A stretch of DNA of 64,000 nt from Cladocopium goreaui (lineage: Eukaryota; Sar; Dinophyceae; Suessiales; Symbiodiniaceae): positions 62,001 through 126,000 of the forward strand of contig CAMXCT020001016.1 of the NCBI GenBank assembly GCA_947184155.2. The letters run 5' to 3'. Both the position numbers and the translations under genes were made by a program. Numbering within the stretch: position 1 is the first letter of the stretch; every line of letters begins with the position of its first letter. Under the pieces are notes generated by a model. It was not told the DNA's origin. It saw only the letters and a program-made list of their open reading frames with translations, and did not search any database. This document shows positions 52,286 through 63,439 of this stretch, one piece after another.

Positions 52286-52479
52286 TAACAGGCGGCAGAA
52301 GAGAGTGACCACCCTGATCAAGCACCAACCTTCGCATCGACCGTCAGAACCCCTCAGTGTAGACACACTGTCTGGGGAAGAATGTTTTTACATTCTAGCT
52401 GCCAAATAAATTCCGACCTTCAATCGAACATTCTATCTAACACTAACATATACTAGCATATTTCCTCTACCAAGTAGCT

Positions 52480-52845
52480 AGGCCCACCAGCCGAGCCAGC
52501 GTGCCAGCCAGCCAACTAGCCAGGCAGCCAGCCAGCCGGCCGGCCGGCCAAAACCCTTAGCCAATTGGAGGTACAGCCAGCCATCAGCCGGCCGGCCGGC
52601 TGGCCGGCCAAGACCTTAGCCAATTGAAGGCACAGCCAGACAGCCAGCCAGCCAGCCAGCCAGCCAACGAAGCAGCCGGCCAGCCAAAAACTACGCCAAT
52701 GCAAAGGTATCCAGGCAGCCGGCCGGCCGGCCGGCCAAAACCTAAACTGAGTCCAGCCGGCCGGCCGGCCGGACGTAGCTCATACACACGCCTAGCCGGC
52801 TGGCCGGCCGGAATCAACACAGACTGGCCGGCCGGCCGGGCAAGA
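52480..52845. repeat. CCAGC / GGCCGGCC array, right
   Basis: (CCAG)n and CCGGCCGGCCGG runs are separated by short spacers such as AAAACCTTAGCCAATTG, repeated as a higher-order unit. Mirrors 48717-48910. Confidence 0.9.
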
Positions 52846-53447
52846 AATAGCAGGCCGAGTTCCCCGCGCAGTCCTTGGTCTACAGTACTGTATATCGATT
52901 GTAGATCGACAAAAACTAAAACCCAGACATGAGAGAAGTTGCAACCAACAATAGTGAAGGCCACAGATGAATATCTTGCGAAAACTGGAAGAGGTTGGCA
53001 AAAAGCACAATGTTGATGAACAGTTGATCATCAATTCGAACCAACACCAGGAAAACATCAGGAGAAACCAGCCAGCGTGTCCATGATTCTACCACTAAGA
53101 ACAAGACAAGCAAATCCAAGAAATTTTGTGCCTACAGGTATCGACGTATATAACGTGACAGACACAACTAAGGGAAGAAGGGAAGCGAGAACTAAACTCT
53201 TTTGCAACCTGCCCAAGACTTGCCTGAACCATCCTCGGGTGACCCAAAGGAGGAAAATGACAAGGCCGAGCCATATCAGCATGAGTTTTGAACTTGTGTT
53301 TTGGTGTCTGCCTAAGAATGACTGCTACAATCCGTAGTAAAATCCGGACTTGGCGGCCCAAAGGCGGTATACGGTATACTATACTAATCTGTACTACCTG
53401 GTTTGTTGGAAAATTTTAGGACCCCGTATGGCGGGGAACCTGTATAA
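52846..53447. other. Decayed duplicate of sequence at 47.4-47.7 kb
   Basis: 53200-53290 resembles 47520-47630: both contain (G)ACTTGCC(T/G)GAACCA and end GACAAGGCCGAGC with CAGCA(A/T)CATGA, reading as acidic peptides in the same frame. No intact gene. Confidence 0.45.
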
Positions 53448-53570
53448 ACCAACCAGTGTAAAGGGATGAGAGAGGGTTTGAACATGTTTGAACTTGCCAT
53501 TTCACATTTTTGTCGTCTAGAAACCACATCTAATGGAGGTCAACGAAAGGCCTTTGGATGTTGCAATCAT

Positions 53571-54575
53571 CCCTTCCTCCTAATACTAACCCCCCCTCCC
53601 CTATTAATAAATACCTCAGGTAGTTTTTAGTATTAGGGGGGTATTTATTATTAGGGAACCCTACTAATAGAATAAAAACCTTGATAAGAAAAGCTATTTT
53701 TTCCGATTTCAAAATCAATTCAATTTCTTTATATAACGCGATTAAAATATTGCCAAAAATTGGATTTCGAAGCGGACGCTATTAATAAAATTAAACGCTT
53801 AATAATAAAAACTAGTTTGTTCGATTTCAAAATCAATTAAATTTCCTAATATAACGCGATTAAAATACTGCCAAAAATTGGATTTCGAAGCGGACCCTAT
53901 TAATAAAACTAAACCCTGAATCATAAAGACTAGTTTGTTCGATTTCAAAATCAATGAAATCTCCTTATATAACGCGATTAAAATATTGCTAGACCCTATT
54001 AATAAAATTAAAACCTTAATAAGAACAGAAGAACTATTTTTTCCGATTTCAAAATCAATTCAATTTCCTTATTTAACGCGATTATAATATTGCCAGATCC
54101 TATTAATAAAATTAAAACATTAATAAGAAGAATTATTTTTCCGATTTCAAAATCAATACAATTTCTTTATATAACGCGATTCAAATATTGCCAAAAATTG
54201 GATTTCGAAGCGGACCCTATTAATAAAATTAAACCCTTAATAATAAAACCTAGTTTGTTCGATTTCAAAATTCCTAATATAACGCGATTAAAATACTGCC
54301 AAAAATTGGATTTCGAAGCGGACCCTATTAATAAATTTGAAGCTCTAATATAAAAAACTAAAAAAAATCGGACGGACACGGACCCTAATAATAAACACCC
54401 CGGGGTTAACTAGTTTTTATTATTAGGGGTCAAAACCCACAAATGGTAGCTTTATTTTAATTTGTTTTTGAAAGGGATCAATTAAAAGTCAAATTGGCCA
54501 ATCTGAAGTTTTCTGAAATTGGAGATGGACGCCTGTTTTTAGTATTTGGGGGACGTTTAGTAATAGGAGGAAGGG
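53571..54575. mobile_element. 1.0-kb DNA-transposon-like element with TIRs and internal ~110-bp tandem repeats
   Basis: 19-bp terminal inverted repeats CCCTTCCTCCTAATACTAA and TTAGTAATAGGAGGAAGGG (one mismatch), flanked by 5-bp direct repeats ATCAT (53566-53570, 54576-54580). It interrupts a dispersed repeat whose uninterrupted relative lies at 40837-41110. The interior is very AT-rich and holds six copies of GATTTCAAAA(TCAAT) at 53705, 53822, 53941, 54045, 54143 and 54261, within units that include TATAACGCGATTAAAATA and TTGGATTTCGAAGCGGAC. No transposase; non-autonomous. The superfamily is not clear. Confidence 0.85.
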
Positions 54576-54913
54576 ATCATTACAACCTCTGAAGGGAAAA
54601 ATCAATATGGAATTCGTCCAGTCCACAGGTTGGCTGCAGGTACTGTGGCCAATTTTTTCTGTGATGTTGGAAAAACTGTATTTGCTAAAAGGGTGAGGGC
54701 CTGGCTTTTCTCTTGATACAAATGGCATTTTTTCTATGGTTGGCATCGCATTTCTGACAGTTTTCTTCATTTGAAGTTGTTTTGAACATGGCATCCACAA
54801 CTTGCAGACCTTGCTGAGCGGTTTTTCAGCTACACAAAAGACATTTTGGGGGATTCCAGCCCAGAGTACCCAATTTTCTGGAAGCCACATCACCTGAGGC
54901 AGAGACGAGGGCA
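54576..54913. repeat. Right half of the interrupted dispersed repeat
   Basis: Continues the homology to 40940-41110 (ATTACAACCTCTGAAGGGAA, AGGTTGGCTGCAGGT) after the inserted element. Confidence 0.65.
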
Positions 54914-54925
54914 TTGCAGGAGTCC

Positions 54926-55180
54926 ATGGATTTCGTGGAGAAGGCATGGACATTGCTAGTTGATCAATGTAGAGGCTGTCGTTTTTGGCTGAAGGGCCGT
55001 TGGTCTATGGCCTTCAAAGATGAAAAGATTCATCACAGCAGAATCAGAATATGTCTTTTTGACAGTGCACACCAGCCGGATGGAATTTTAATCTTGGTAG
55101 GCACCAAAGTCTCAATGGAAGCTTCCCGCATCCGTACTGCGGCTCACTGCAAGACTAGGTGTAGAGGCTCAATCGGATGA
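54926..55180 (+). other. Coding-like fragment, unassigned
   Basis: Open frame of 84 codons from ATG; the frame also reads plausibly upstream from about 54880 (Glu/Ala-rich). It contains DQCRGCRFWLKGRW. No family is recognised; it could be an exon relic. Confidence 0.25.
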
Positions 55181-55598
55181 GATTTGTTTGCCGAGAATAC
55201 TTTGCAGAAATCTGCTGCAGATCGTGTGGACATTTGCGTGGCGTCTTGCATCGTTTTCTTGCTTGTTTCAGCCCTTGTTTCAAAATGTTTCAAAGTCTGC
55301 ACCTGTCATGCTCCCTCGTTTCATTGAACATGATTTTACCCCTTTTGATCCTGTTGGTGAGATCTCCTTGCTCGGGCCCTCACCACATCCTGCGAGGCAG
55401 AGACAAGCACGAAAGTTCAGGAAGTAAGGCATGATGCAAGCCGTCTAGCGAGTTTGATCGGATATTTGCTTCATGTTTTTATCAAGAATAGGTTTGGTAG
55501 TTTTATGCCTGCAGACCGAAAACCGTGCTCGTAAAACGCACGTTTTTGACAAACGCAATTTCGGAGCCTATGTTGGGGTGGGGTGGGTTGGGGGGGCA
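55181..55598. other. No confident gene
   Basis: Nothing assignable; a G-rich run (GGGGTGGGGTGGGTTGGGGG, 55574-55596) lies directly before the candidate LTR and could form a G-quadruplex. Confidence 0.4.
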
Positions 55599-55774
55599 TG
55601 TTAACGTTCCTTGTACCTCGTACATTATATGTTGCTACTGTAAAAACTCCTGCAGTAAAACCATGTATTGTATATATCATCGTACCTACCATGCAGCGTT
55701 GGTTCAAAACAGGATTGACCGCTTAACGGTTTAGTGTGTTTTAGTCCCATTGTTGGCTGACCTGGGAATATACA
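55599..55774 (+). repeat. Candidate 5' LTR of the copia element
   Basis: Begins TGTTAACG and ends AATATACA, giving TG...CA ends with a TGT/ACA inverted match, 31 bp before the gag ATG. The partner LTR lies beyond the window, so the limits are provisional. Confidence 0.35.
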
Positions 55775-55786
55775 GGTTATCAGCCG
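55775..55786 (+). other. Candidate primer-binding site
   Basis: GGTTATCAGCCG follows the proposed LTR directly and resembles the initiator-tRNA-Met-derived sites (TGGTATCAGAGC) used by many copia elements; the match is partial. Confidence 0.3.
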
Positions 55787-55804
55787 TAGTCTCACTACTT
55801 TGCT

Positions 55805-58800
55805 ATGGGGACCCCAACTGACCTTCCTCTCGCCGTTCCAGGGTCAGGTCCATCGACTGTCGCCGTGCCCAATGTGGCCGGAGGCGACTCCGTGCCGATG
55901 GACGAGGAAACAATGTTCCAACCTGTTGTAGCGTACTTTACATTCATACAGAACAACATGTCCCAAATCACAAGTGGGAACACCTTGCAAGTCATGAGGG
56001 AAGCTGAACAAAGGCACCTTCAGATAATGCATGGAGTAGTTGACTCAATCCGAAGTGAATGGTCAAGTAGACTCCTAATGCAAGAGCAGGAGTTTGAACA
56101 AAGGTTGCAGGATGTAGAGAACAAAGTTGGAGAAGTCAACGAGGAAAGGAAGAGAGGAGATGAGCTAGAGGTCAGGTTAAACCAGGCTCATGCATCGCAT
56201 GACAAAAGGGTAGAGGAGTTCAAGGCAGAGGCAAACTCAAAGCATGACCAAAAGATTGCAGAAGAAAGGCAACGTATCACTAGTGAATTCGAAGCCTCTT
56301 ATGCACAAACGGTTGAACATGCAAAGAGTGCCATAGCTGCCACGAAAAAGCAATATGAAGATCAAGCTGCAATTGAACAGGCCAGGTTTATTAGTCTGAA
56401 AACAGAGTTTGAAAACAATAAAAAGGACATGGCCGAAAAGATCAATGAAGCAGCGGCACAAAACCTCAGCCTTCAGGACCAAATCGATGACCTTCAGGAG
56501 CAGTTGAAGCATGTTGCCAAAGCGCAACAAACATCTGTTCCGAAAGCATCCGTCCAGAAAGCCGAGCCAGCCACCATCGCTGGTGTGCCTCACTTCAGCA
56601 TTGCCACTCCTAGAGCACCCGATGCGCAAGCTGCCAGAGGTAGTGATGAGCCAGTCTTAGAGTTGAAGACACCTGCTGTGTTGGCCCAAGAGGCAAAAGC
56701 TAAGTTGGATGAGCTGCTCAAAGAAGGCACTCCCCAACAGAAACCGGCTGTCGGCGACGACAAGCCCCATCTGCCGACACATTCGGGGTTTATGACCCCC
56801 ACAGAAGCTATCAAAACTCCCCCAAATGATTCCCCAAAGAGCGTAACCAAGCAACAGCAAGTGATGGGTCCAACGGAACTTATTGAATTGGTGAAAGCCT
56901 TAACCCAAAGGGAAGAAAAGGATAAGCCAAAGACTATGGAAGCCGAGATCATCAAGCTGAACAACATGCCCGCTCCGGAATCGTACAGGACTTGGAAAAA
57001 CCACGTCAGGGATGAGGTCAAGAGTTGCTCAGATCGTCCAGATGAAGCATGGAGCTGGCTCAACGAGGTGTACGATCAGGAGTGCACCAGAGAGGAGCTG
57101 GAGAAGAAGCTTCAAGATCCTGGGAAGTTCCTCACGCTGGATACGATGTTATCAGCAGCGCTCACGCGCTCAGCCGGAGGTGACCTCGCAACTAGGATAC
57201 TGAACTTTAAAGAGCAGCAATCCCGAAAAGGCGTCCAGGTCAGGGGAAGGTATGTTCTGCTCATGTTCGAGGACTACTTCAAGACATCAGAAGAAGCAGG
57301 TAGTCTGTACAGAGTAGAAGATCTTTTGGGCGTCGTCAAGGTAGGTGATACGGTCCAGGATCTTAGAAGGTTCATCAACAAATGGGATGCTACCTTAGCA
57401 GGCATGGCAATCACCCCCGATGATGCTGTGTTGAGGGACATCTTGTTGAGACAGATCCGACCTAGTCAGTTGCTGAAGTACGACATCGAGGTGTTCGACC
57501 GTGCCCATGAGAAGTCACATGAGAAGTCTTACGGATTCCTGCACCAGTCCATGAAGAACTTGATCGACAGAGAACGGTTGAGGGAGAACAGGAACCGCAT
57601 CGCGGAGAAGAACAAGGCTGGTGGACCGAAAGACACAAAAGCTGCACCCGCCAAAGGCGATGGTCGCGGTGGTAGAAAGGGCTCTCCTAGTCGTGGTAGA
57701 TCACAGGAACGTAGTAAGGGTGATAAGATTTGCTACAAGTTCCAAAAGGGTCAATGCGATAAGGGGAAGAAATGTCCATTCAAGCATGTGAAGGAGGACA
57801 AGTCCCGAACACAATCACCCAGAAGATCCAAAACACGTTCACCATCAAGGGGCAATAAAGATAGTAAGGGTAAGAAGATGTCCAAGGAAGAGATGGCAAA
57901 GACCCCATGTATCTATCATGCCCAGGGTAAGTGTAAACGCGGTGACAAATGTTTTTATAAACATGATGACAAAGCTGCTGCCGCCACCAAAGACACCAAA
58001 AGGGCCAATTCACCTGCTCCCAAGAAGAAGAACAAGGAGTCCAATGCTGCCCCATGCCTGATCCAAAAGTTCGCTTGCATAGCCAGAAAACAGCCGAAGG
58101 CAACTTCGAGCTCTGATCAGAATGGTGTCAGCATGAAGCGTCTCAGATTCCGAAAGGTTCCACAGGTGATCGAGGTGCAGGCAGTCGGTCGTCAAGTCCC
58201 CGTCAAACATCGTCCAAGAGAGTTCACTAAGGTGTACAAGACAGCCGAAGACGTTCCTGTTTCTTCTAAGGTCGAACAACATGAAGCTCAGGTACGTGCC
58301 AGACAGCTCCACGAAACTGTGAAGCTCCATGATTCGGATGTCGCACCAAGTTGTGGGTTTTGTTGTTGGAATGAGGACACATGTGACATCACCTGCAAAG
58401 AGTGCAGATTCGTCAGCGGTCCCAAAGCTCTTAGGGAGATAGGTCGTTTTCCGTCCATTGCCACGGCTGCGCCAAAGGCCGGCGTCAGTTGGCTTGTCGA
58501 TTCAGGAAGTGAGTCCGATCTCGTTTCTAAGGGCATGCTTAGGGATGTCAGCGCCAAGAACTGCCGTGCAGCCAAGCATCCGATTTCCTTAGTTGCAGCC
58601 AACGGTTCAACTGAGGCTAGTGAGGTTGCCGATGTCAAGTTGTCCGCATTGCCAGATCCTGTGCATCCGTATGTACTCGATCACACCCCAGCCGTGCTCT
58701 CTGTAGGAACTAGATGTGTAGATCAGGGTTACAGTTTTGTATGGCCTGCCAATGGCAAACCGATCCTAGTTCGTCCTGATGACAAAGTTGTCCAACTCAA

Positions 58801-59380
58801 GATCGAAGGTCATGTCCCAGTTTTGGATGATAGCTGCAAGGTCTACCCCAAAGATCAATTTCAGAAGGACAAACACCTTAGGAAGTTGTTTGCAATGCCG
58901 ACCTCGCAGTCGAGCTCAAAAGCCAAACGGGACGAAGCCCAAGATGAAGAGCAGTTGGACGAGCTGGTTGAGGATGATGCTCAGCAGGAGTACATCCGAA
59001 GCCGCAAGACAGAGGATCTGTTGGCCGAAGCTGCAAGTACCCAACATCAGTACACGCATTTCCCCAAGAACCCATTTTGCAGAACTTGCCAAAGAGCAAG
59101 AATGATGGCTCCACAGGCAAGGAAGAAAGGTGGTCAGAAGAGAATCGAAACCGAAGTGTTTGGCGACCACGTCATTGGTGATCATGTTATCATCAAGAAG
59201 AATGTAGAAGAGGGTTTCACGGGGGAGCAAGTAGCATTGGTGTTGAAAGATCTGCACACCCAATATCGGTATGTATGCCCAAGCCAATCCAAGGATTCAC
59301 AAAGTTGCGTTGATGGTTTGAATCACTTTATTGGATCAAAGGATGATGTTCAAGTAGTGTATACTGACAATTTCCCATAA
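55805..59380 (+). CDS. Ty1/copia gag-protease-integrase N-terminal part, ended by an in-frame stop
   Basis: 1191 codons from ATG. Seen: a long coiled-coil gag region (~70-250, Lys/Glu/Gln-rich); a Pro-rich linker; a conserved-looking gag core (~380-620); two CCCH zinc fingers (from C643, CYKFQKGQCDKGKKCPFKH; from C702, CIYHAQGKCKRGDKCFYKH) within an RS/SR-rich stretch; an aspartic protease with VDSGSESDL (D899); the integrase zinc-binding HHCC (H1081, H1085, C1092, C1095); and the first integrase Asp region (FGDHVIGDHV). TAA at 59378-59380 follows YTDNFP, the second integrase Asp motif, before the catalytic Glu. The frame reopens directly after it, so this is a nonsense mutation in a degrading element. 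CCCH fingers in place of the usual CCHC knuckle are noteworthy. Confidence 0.8.
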   Translation: MGTPTDLPLAVPGSGPSTVAVPNVAGGDSVPMDEETMFQPVVAYFTFIQNNMSQITSGNTLQVMREAEQRHLQIMHGVVDSIRSEWSSRLLMQEQEFEQRLQDVENKVGEVNEERKRGDELEVRLNQAHASHDKRVEEFKAEANSKHDQKIAEERQRITSEFEASYAQTVEHAKSAIAATKKQYEDQAAIEQARFISLKTEFENNKKDMAEKINEAAAQNLSLQDQIDDLQEQLKHVAKAQQTSVPKASVQKAEPATIAGVPHFSIATPRAPDAQAARGSDEPVLELKTPAVLAQEAKAKLDELLKEGTPQQKPAVGDDKPHLPTHSGFMTPTEAIKTPPNDSPKSVTKQQQVMGPTELIELVKALTQREEKDKPKTMEAEIIKLNNMPAPESYRTWKNHVRDEVKSCSDRPDEAWSWLNEVYDQECTREELEKKLQDPGKFLTLDTMLSAALTRSAGGDLATRILNFKEQQSRKGVQVRGRYVLLMFEDYFKTSEEAGSLYRVEDLLGVVKVGDTVQDLRRFINKWDATLAGMAITPDDAVLRDILLRQIRPSQLLKYDIEVFDRAHEKSHEKSYGFLHQSMKNLIDRERLRENRNRIAEKNKAGGPKDTKAAPAKGDGRGGRKGSPSRGRSQERSKGDKICYKFQKGQCDKGKKCPFKHVKEDKSRTQSPRRSKTRSPSRGNKDSKGKKMSKEEMAKTPCIYHAQGKCKRGDKCFYKHDDKAAAATKDTKRANSPAPKKKNKESNAAPCLIQKFACIARKQPKATSSSDQNGVSMKRLRFRKVPQVIEVQAVGRQVPVKHRPREFTKVYKTAEDVPVSSKVEQHEAQVRARQLHETVKLHDSDVAPSCGFCCWNEDTCDITCKECRFVSGPKALREIGRFPSIATAAPKAGVSWLVDSGSESDLVSKGMLRDVSAKNCRAAKHPISLVAANGSTEASEVADVKLSALPDPVHPYVLDHTPAVLSVGTRCVDQGYSFVWPANGKPILVRPDDKVVQLKIEGHVPVLDDSCKVYPKDQFQKDKHLRKLFAMPTSQSSSKAKRDEAQDEEQLDELVEDDAQQEYIRSRKTEDLLAEAASTQHQYTHFPKNPFCRTCQRARMMAPQARKKGGQKRIETEVFGDHVIGDHVIIKKNVEEGFTGEQVALVLKDLHTQYRYVCPSQSKDSQSCVDGLNHFIGSKDDVQVVYTDNFP

Positions 59381-60781
59381 TTGATCAGGGCCATCAAGGA
59401 CTTGGGTTACCGACATCAAACTTCAATTGAATATGTAGATTCATCAAAGTCTTTTGCTGAGCGCGAAGTTCGTCAGATGTTGGAAGGTGCCCGAAGCAAC
59501 TTGTTGCAGTCAGGACTTCCGTTGAAAATGTGGCCTTTGGCCATGCAGCATCATGCGACCGCGATCAATGCAAGCCCCCAGCTTGACGGCAGTGAATCTC
59601 CGTGGCAACTCAGGTTTGGTGAAGAGTTCCCTGCAATGCACATCCCATTTGGTGCCCAGGTGTTGTTCTGGAATAATCCCAAAAGGGCAGATAACACAGC
59701 AGGTAAGCTTTCCCCAACATCAAATGAAGGAATTTTCCTTGGGTATCACATCCAACCAGGTCATGATTGGAAGGGTGAGTACTTAGTTGCCAAGTTAGAA
59801 GCTGCAGATTATCATGTCAATTGGGGTGCACTGACAATCCAAAGAACGAAAAGGTTGGAATTGCCATTTGAAGGTTTCATCTTTCCTTTGAAAGCACTGA
59901 TTGACCAGAAGGCACCCAAAGCCGACCGCCTTGAGGATCAAGTGATTCCGCAGACTCCCAAAGCTGTGCCTCTTGAGTCCAGTTTGCATCCGCCACAAGA
60001 TGAGTATGAATACGAGCCAGGGACGCCTCTACCAGCCGACAGTGATGTCGAGCCCGATGCACCCGAAGAGCCTGTATTCCCAGATCTCAAATTGACCCCC
60101 AAAGGTGAAATAATTCCAGATGGTTTTCATTGGGATGGTCACCGGATTGTACGTAACTATAAAGGTTCAAAGCGTCCGGAAGGGATTGACTCAGAGCTGT
60201 GGAAGATGTTAGGGCCCCAAGAGCGAAAGGCAATCATTGAGGAGGAAGCCAAGGCAAAAGCCAAAGCACAGGAGGAAAAGCCAGCACCATCATCTGGCAG
60301 CAAGGGCAAAAAGAAGAAAGCTTCGACAGCCCGGCTTGAGGCAACTCAATGCCCTCCTGCAAAAGCTAGGCTTGTAGGCGACACTTGGGAAATTATTCCA
60401 GCCGTTTCCCAAAAGTTCTCCGTGCCGGCAATGCCAAAGCATGCCGTGCCTGCCGTGGAAGAACACCGGCCAAAGCTTCGTGAGCTTTTGAAGGAGAAGA
60501 TCAAGGAACTTGAGTTCAAGGTTGCACTCGAGCTTTTCGCTTCAGTTGCTAGGCTTGTATCAAAAGATGAGATTGCCAGCAACCCCAAGGCTAAGGCCGC
60601 CCGTGACAAGGAGTGGGAAAATCTCTGAAACAAGGGTGTTTGGGATGAGAAGCGTGTTCGTGAGTGCCGCGACATAGTAGCTGAGGCTCGTCGCAATGGC
60701 CAAACTGTGCACCTAGGTCGAATCTTTGAAGCTTGCTATGAAAAGGGTTCTGAATTGCCTGAATCGGAAGTTCAAGGGTAG
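59381..60781 (+). pseudogene. Copia integrase core and linker, continued after the first stop
   Basis: Same frame as the upstream ORF. Contains SFAEREVRQMLEGAR, the region of the catalytic integrase Glu, then the GLPLKMWPLAM helix and an acidic Pro-rich linker. A second in-frame stop (TGA, 60626-60628) is followed by further matching sequence to TAG at 60779-60781. The TGA and TAA argue against one simple recoding event; the copy is inactive. Confidence 0.75.
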
Positions 60782-61796
60782 GACGGTTTTTCAGGGAAAC
60801 AATGTCAGAGACGAGAATTCCGATCACGCACTCTTTAATGAGTTAGGCTCTTCCCCAGCATCCATGGAAGCAGCAAAGCTGCTAGATGCTTTCGGTAGTC
60901 AGCCCGGATTCTCTAAACAGCAGGCAGACGCAATCCAAGCCTACATACAAGCCCTCTTCACAGGGGTGCCCACATGGCTATCACTTCCTCGAAATCGGTG
61001 GCCAAAAGATTGGGAGAAAAAGTACTGGCAACCCATGGTTCCAATGTTACTTGCTCTTTATGGTCATCCTGATAGTGGGGGTATTTGGGAAAATCATCTC
61101 AATAGCCGCGTGGTTAAACAAGGTTGGAAGCAGATTTTACCTGACATTTGGCATTCAATTTTTCATCATCAAGAGCTCAACTGTCTTTTGGTTGTGTATG
61201 TAGATGACTTCAAGATGGCTGGACCCACTGCCAATCTGGAAAAGGCATGGGCAAGCGTCAAGGCTGCAGTGAACATTGGTGATCCTGAGCCATACGACCG
61301 CTACTTTGGCTGTATGCATCGTGAATTTCAAAATATCCGGTTGCCTTCGCAGGCACACCCTTTTGCATTTGCCTTTGAAGCCAAGAAGTCAGCAGCCGCA
61401 CAACACAGAACACAAGACTGGTGGGAGCATGATGAAGCGCACAAGGCATGGATTCGACACCATGTTCAACCCCGAAAAAGATTGTACCAGCCGGGTGATG
61501 AGGGGGGAGATGTAACTTGTCAAAATTCGAGTCGCATAACTTTCTTTGACAAAAAGGTCACACTAAAAGGTTGTCCTAGCATCACCGACGGGAACAATCA
61601 GGGGGGTTATGATGTATACACAGATGACTGGAAAACATCTAGCAATCAAGCAAATGAATTCTGGACAGGAAAAACAGTTTTCTGTTATGGACAAGATGGA
61701 CCTGACAAATTCAAGCACTTTGCAATGGCAAGGAAAGCCAGACCCAGGACCACATCGCGACAAACGCGAGGCGAAAAAGGAAGCCAAGGCCTCTAA
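60726..61796 (+). pseudogene. Copia reverse transcriptase part, frame-shifted
   Basis: The frame changes near 60775 and then reads KFKGRTVFQGN and the RVT_2 domain. The catalytic box VVYVDDFKMAG lies at about 61192-61224. The latter part (from ~61590) degrades and the true continuation moves to another frame near 61740. Confidence 0.75.
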
Positions 61797-62043
61797 GTTC
61801 AGGGGGGTTGATCACGCAGTGAAGACAAAAGCTGGCGTCATGGCCAAGCCCCTGAACTTAGTCAGGTATGACATGAGTGATTTCCTAGGGTCCTGTGTAG
61901 AAAACTATTGTAGTCTTGCAAAAGTCAGTCCATCATCCTTGAAAGAGGTGCCAACACCATTCACAGATGCCGGTATCGCACGGCCCACACTCGTGAAGAT
62001 GAGAAGCCTGGCAAACTCCAGCCAGTGGCTAGCAAAATCTTGA
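61741..62043 (+). pseudogene. Copia RT/RNase H connecting part
   Basis: Another frame carries VRYDMSDFLGSCVENYCSLAK and VPTPFTDAG, which fit the connection between RT and RNase H in related elements, ending at a TGA at 62041. The frame changes again near 62015. Confidence 0.6.
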
Positions 62044-62490
62044 TGAAGATCCTATTTGCCGCAAGGATGGCAAGGTTCGATTTGTTGCGTGCCACACAAA
62101 GCTTAGCATCAAGAGTGACAAAATGGCCCATTGAATGCGATGTTGCCTTGCACAGATTGGTGTCCTACATTCATTGTACAAAGCACCATTTTCTAGAGGG
62201 TTTTATTGGGGATGCCTTTGATGAATGCCAACTCTGGCTGTTTGCCGACGCAGACCATGCAGGTGAACATGATAGCAAGAGTACCACTGGCAGTGCCATA
62301 GTGCTTGTAGGCCCCAACGCTTATTACCCCTTAAATGCATTCAGTAAGAAACAAACAGTTGTTGCCATATCTTCAACTGAGGCTGAGGTAGTTGCCGCAA
62401 ATCATAGCATGAGAGCTGAGGGTATTCCTATGCTGGCCCTGTTTGAGCAGTTGAACCTTTTCAAGCGAAGCCCCAGGACGATGCTGTGTT
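62010..62490 (+). pseudogene. Copia RNase H part
   Basis: Reads KILMKILFAARMARFDLLRA, then LFADADHAGEHDSKSTTG (first catalytic Asp) and SSTEAEVVAANHSMRAE (catalytic Glu), the copia RNase H pattern. The frame changes near 62475; the third catalytic region (MEDNQATITV) lies in the next piece. Confidence 0.75.
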
Positions 62491-63439
62491 CACCAGGAGT
62501 GACCCTGAAATTGACGACATCCGTAATGGGAACGTTGATACGGGTTGCAGTGTTGCGGACATTAACTCCCTCAAAGCCAGTTTCCCTGAATTTTATCAAG
62601 TAAAGTTCATGGAGGACAACCAAGCGACTATTACTGTCATGTCCACCGGTTCATCAGCTTCTATGAGACACATGAACAAAACACAAAACATCAACTTCAA
62701 ATGGTTGAAACAACAATTTGAATGTAAGCAGTTCGATCTTCTCAACATTGGTACAAATTGCCAAGTTGCAGATATTCTTACAAAACCCTTCACCCGACCA
62801 GCTCTTTGGTTGCATGCCATTCATCTCATTGGCATTGGCCCGACAAAGGTGGAAGAAGCAGCAGCCCGCCACACAGCGGCGCCGAAATCCACTAAGGTGC
62901 CAAAACTAGCTACCGCTGCCGGGAATCAGGGGGGCTCCCAAAAGTCTTTTGAGCCCAGAATGTTGATCGAATTTTGCTGCTCTGATGATTCGAAACTTAG
63001 TACCCAAAGAAAGTCCAATGAAGATTGCCACTGCATTAGGGTTACCGAAAGAGATGATGGTACCACTAACAGCTGTCGGCAACGGCTAGCCTCCCAAGTC
63101 CAAGACTTCAGAAATGATTTCAACGACGGCACTTTGATACTTTATGCATCATTGCCATGTGTTGGAGGTAGTCCTTGGGGAAATGTCAATGGCCTCACTG
63201 TGGATGGTCAAGAAAGAATCAAAGAGCAACAAAAACAGTTTACCAAGTTGTTCAAATCTTTTGTCAAACTTGTGGATGAAGTTTATGATGAACGAACTTT
63301 GATAGCAATTGAACTGTCCAAGAATTGCAAATATTGGAGATGGCCGATGGTTAAAAAATCCTTATTGAACGATCCATGTCTACACATCACTTTGATGGTT
63401 GTATGTTGGGTGTTCCTGGAAACAACGGTCAACCAATGA
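62486..63439 (+). pseudogene. Copia RNase H end and extra C-terminal methyltransferase-like region
   Basis: Contains KFMEDNQATITVMSTG and QVADILTKPFTRPALW (RNase H end), where canonical copia proteins stop. It continues with LIEFCCSDDSKLS, SLPCVGGSPWGNVN and IAIELSKNCKYW. The order and spacing recall motifs I, IV and VI of C5-cytosine methyltransferases (inference). The frame changes near 63380, and this piece ends at TGA 63437-63439. Confidence 0.6.

Noticed and set aside
59378-60628. Reassigned or readthrough stop codons in the copia polyprotein
   Set aside because: Both TAA and TGA occur together with at least five frameshifts, so decay is the simpler explanation; the YR element and LINE show no such pattern.
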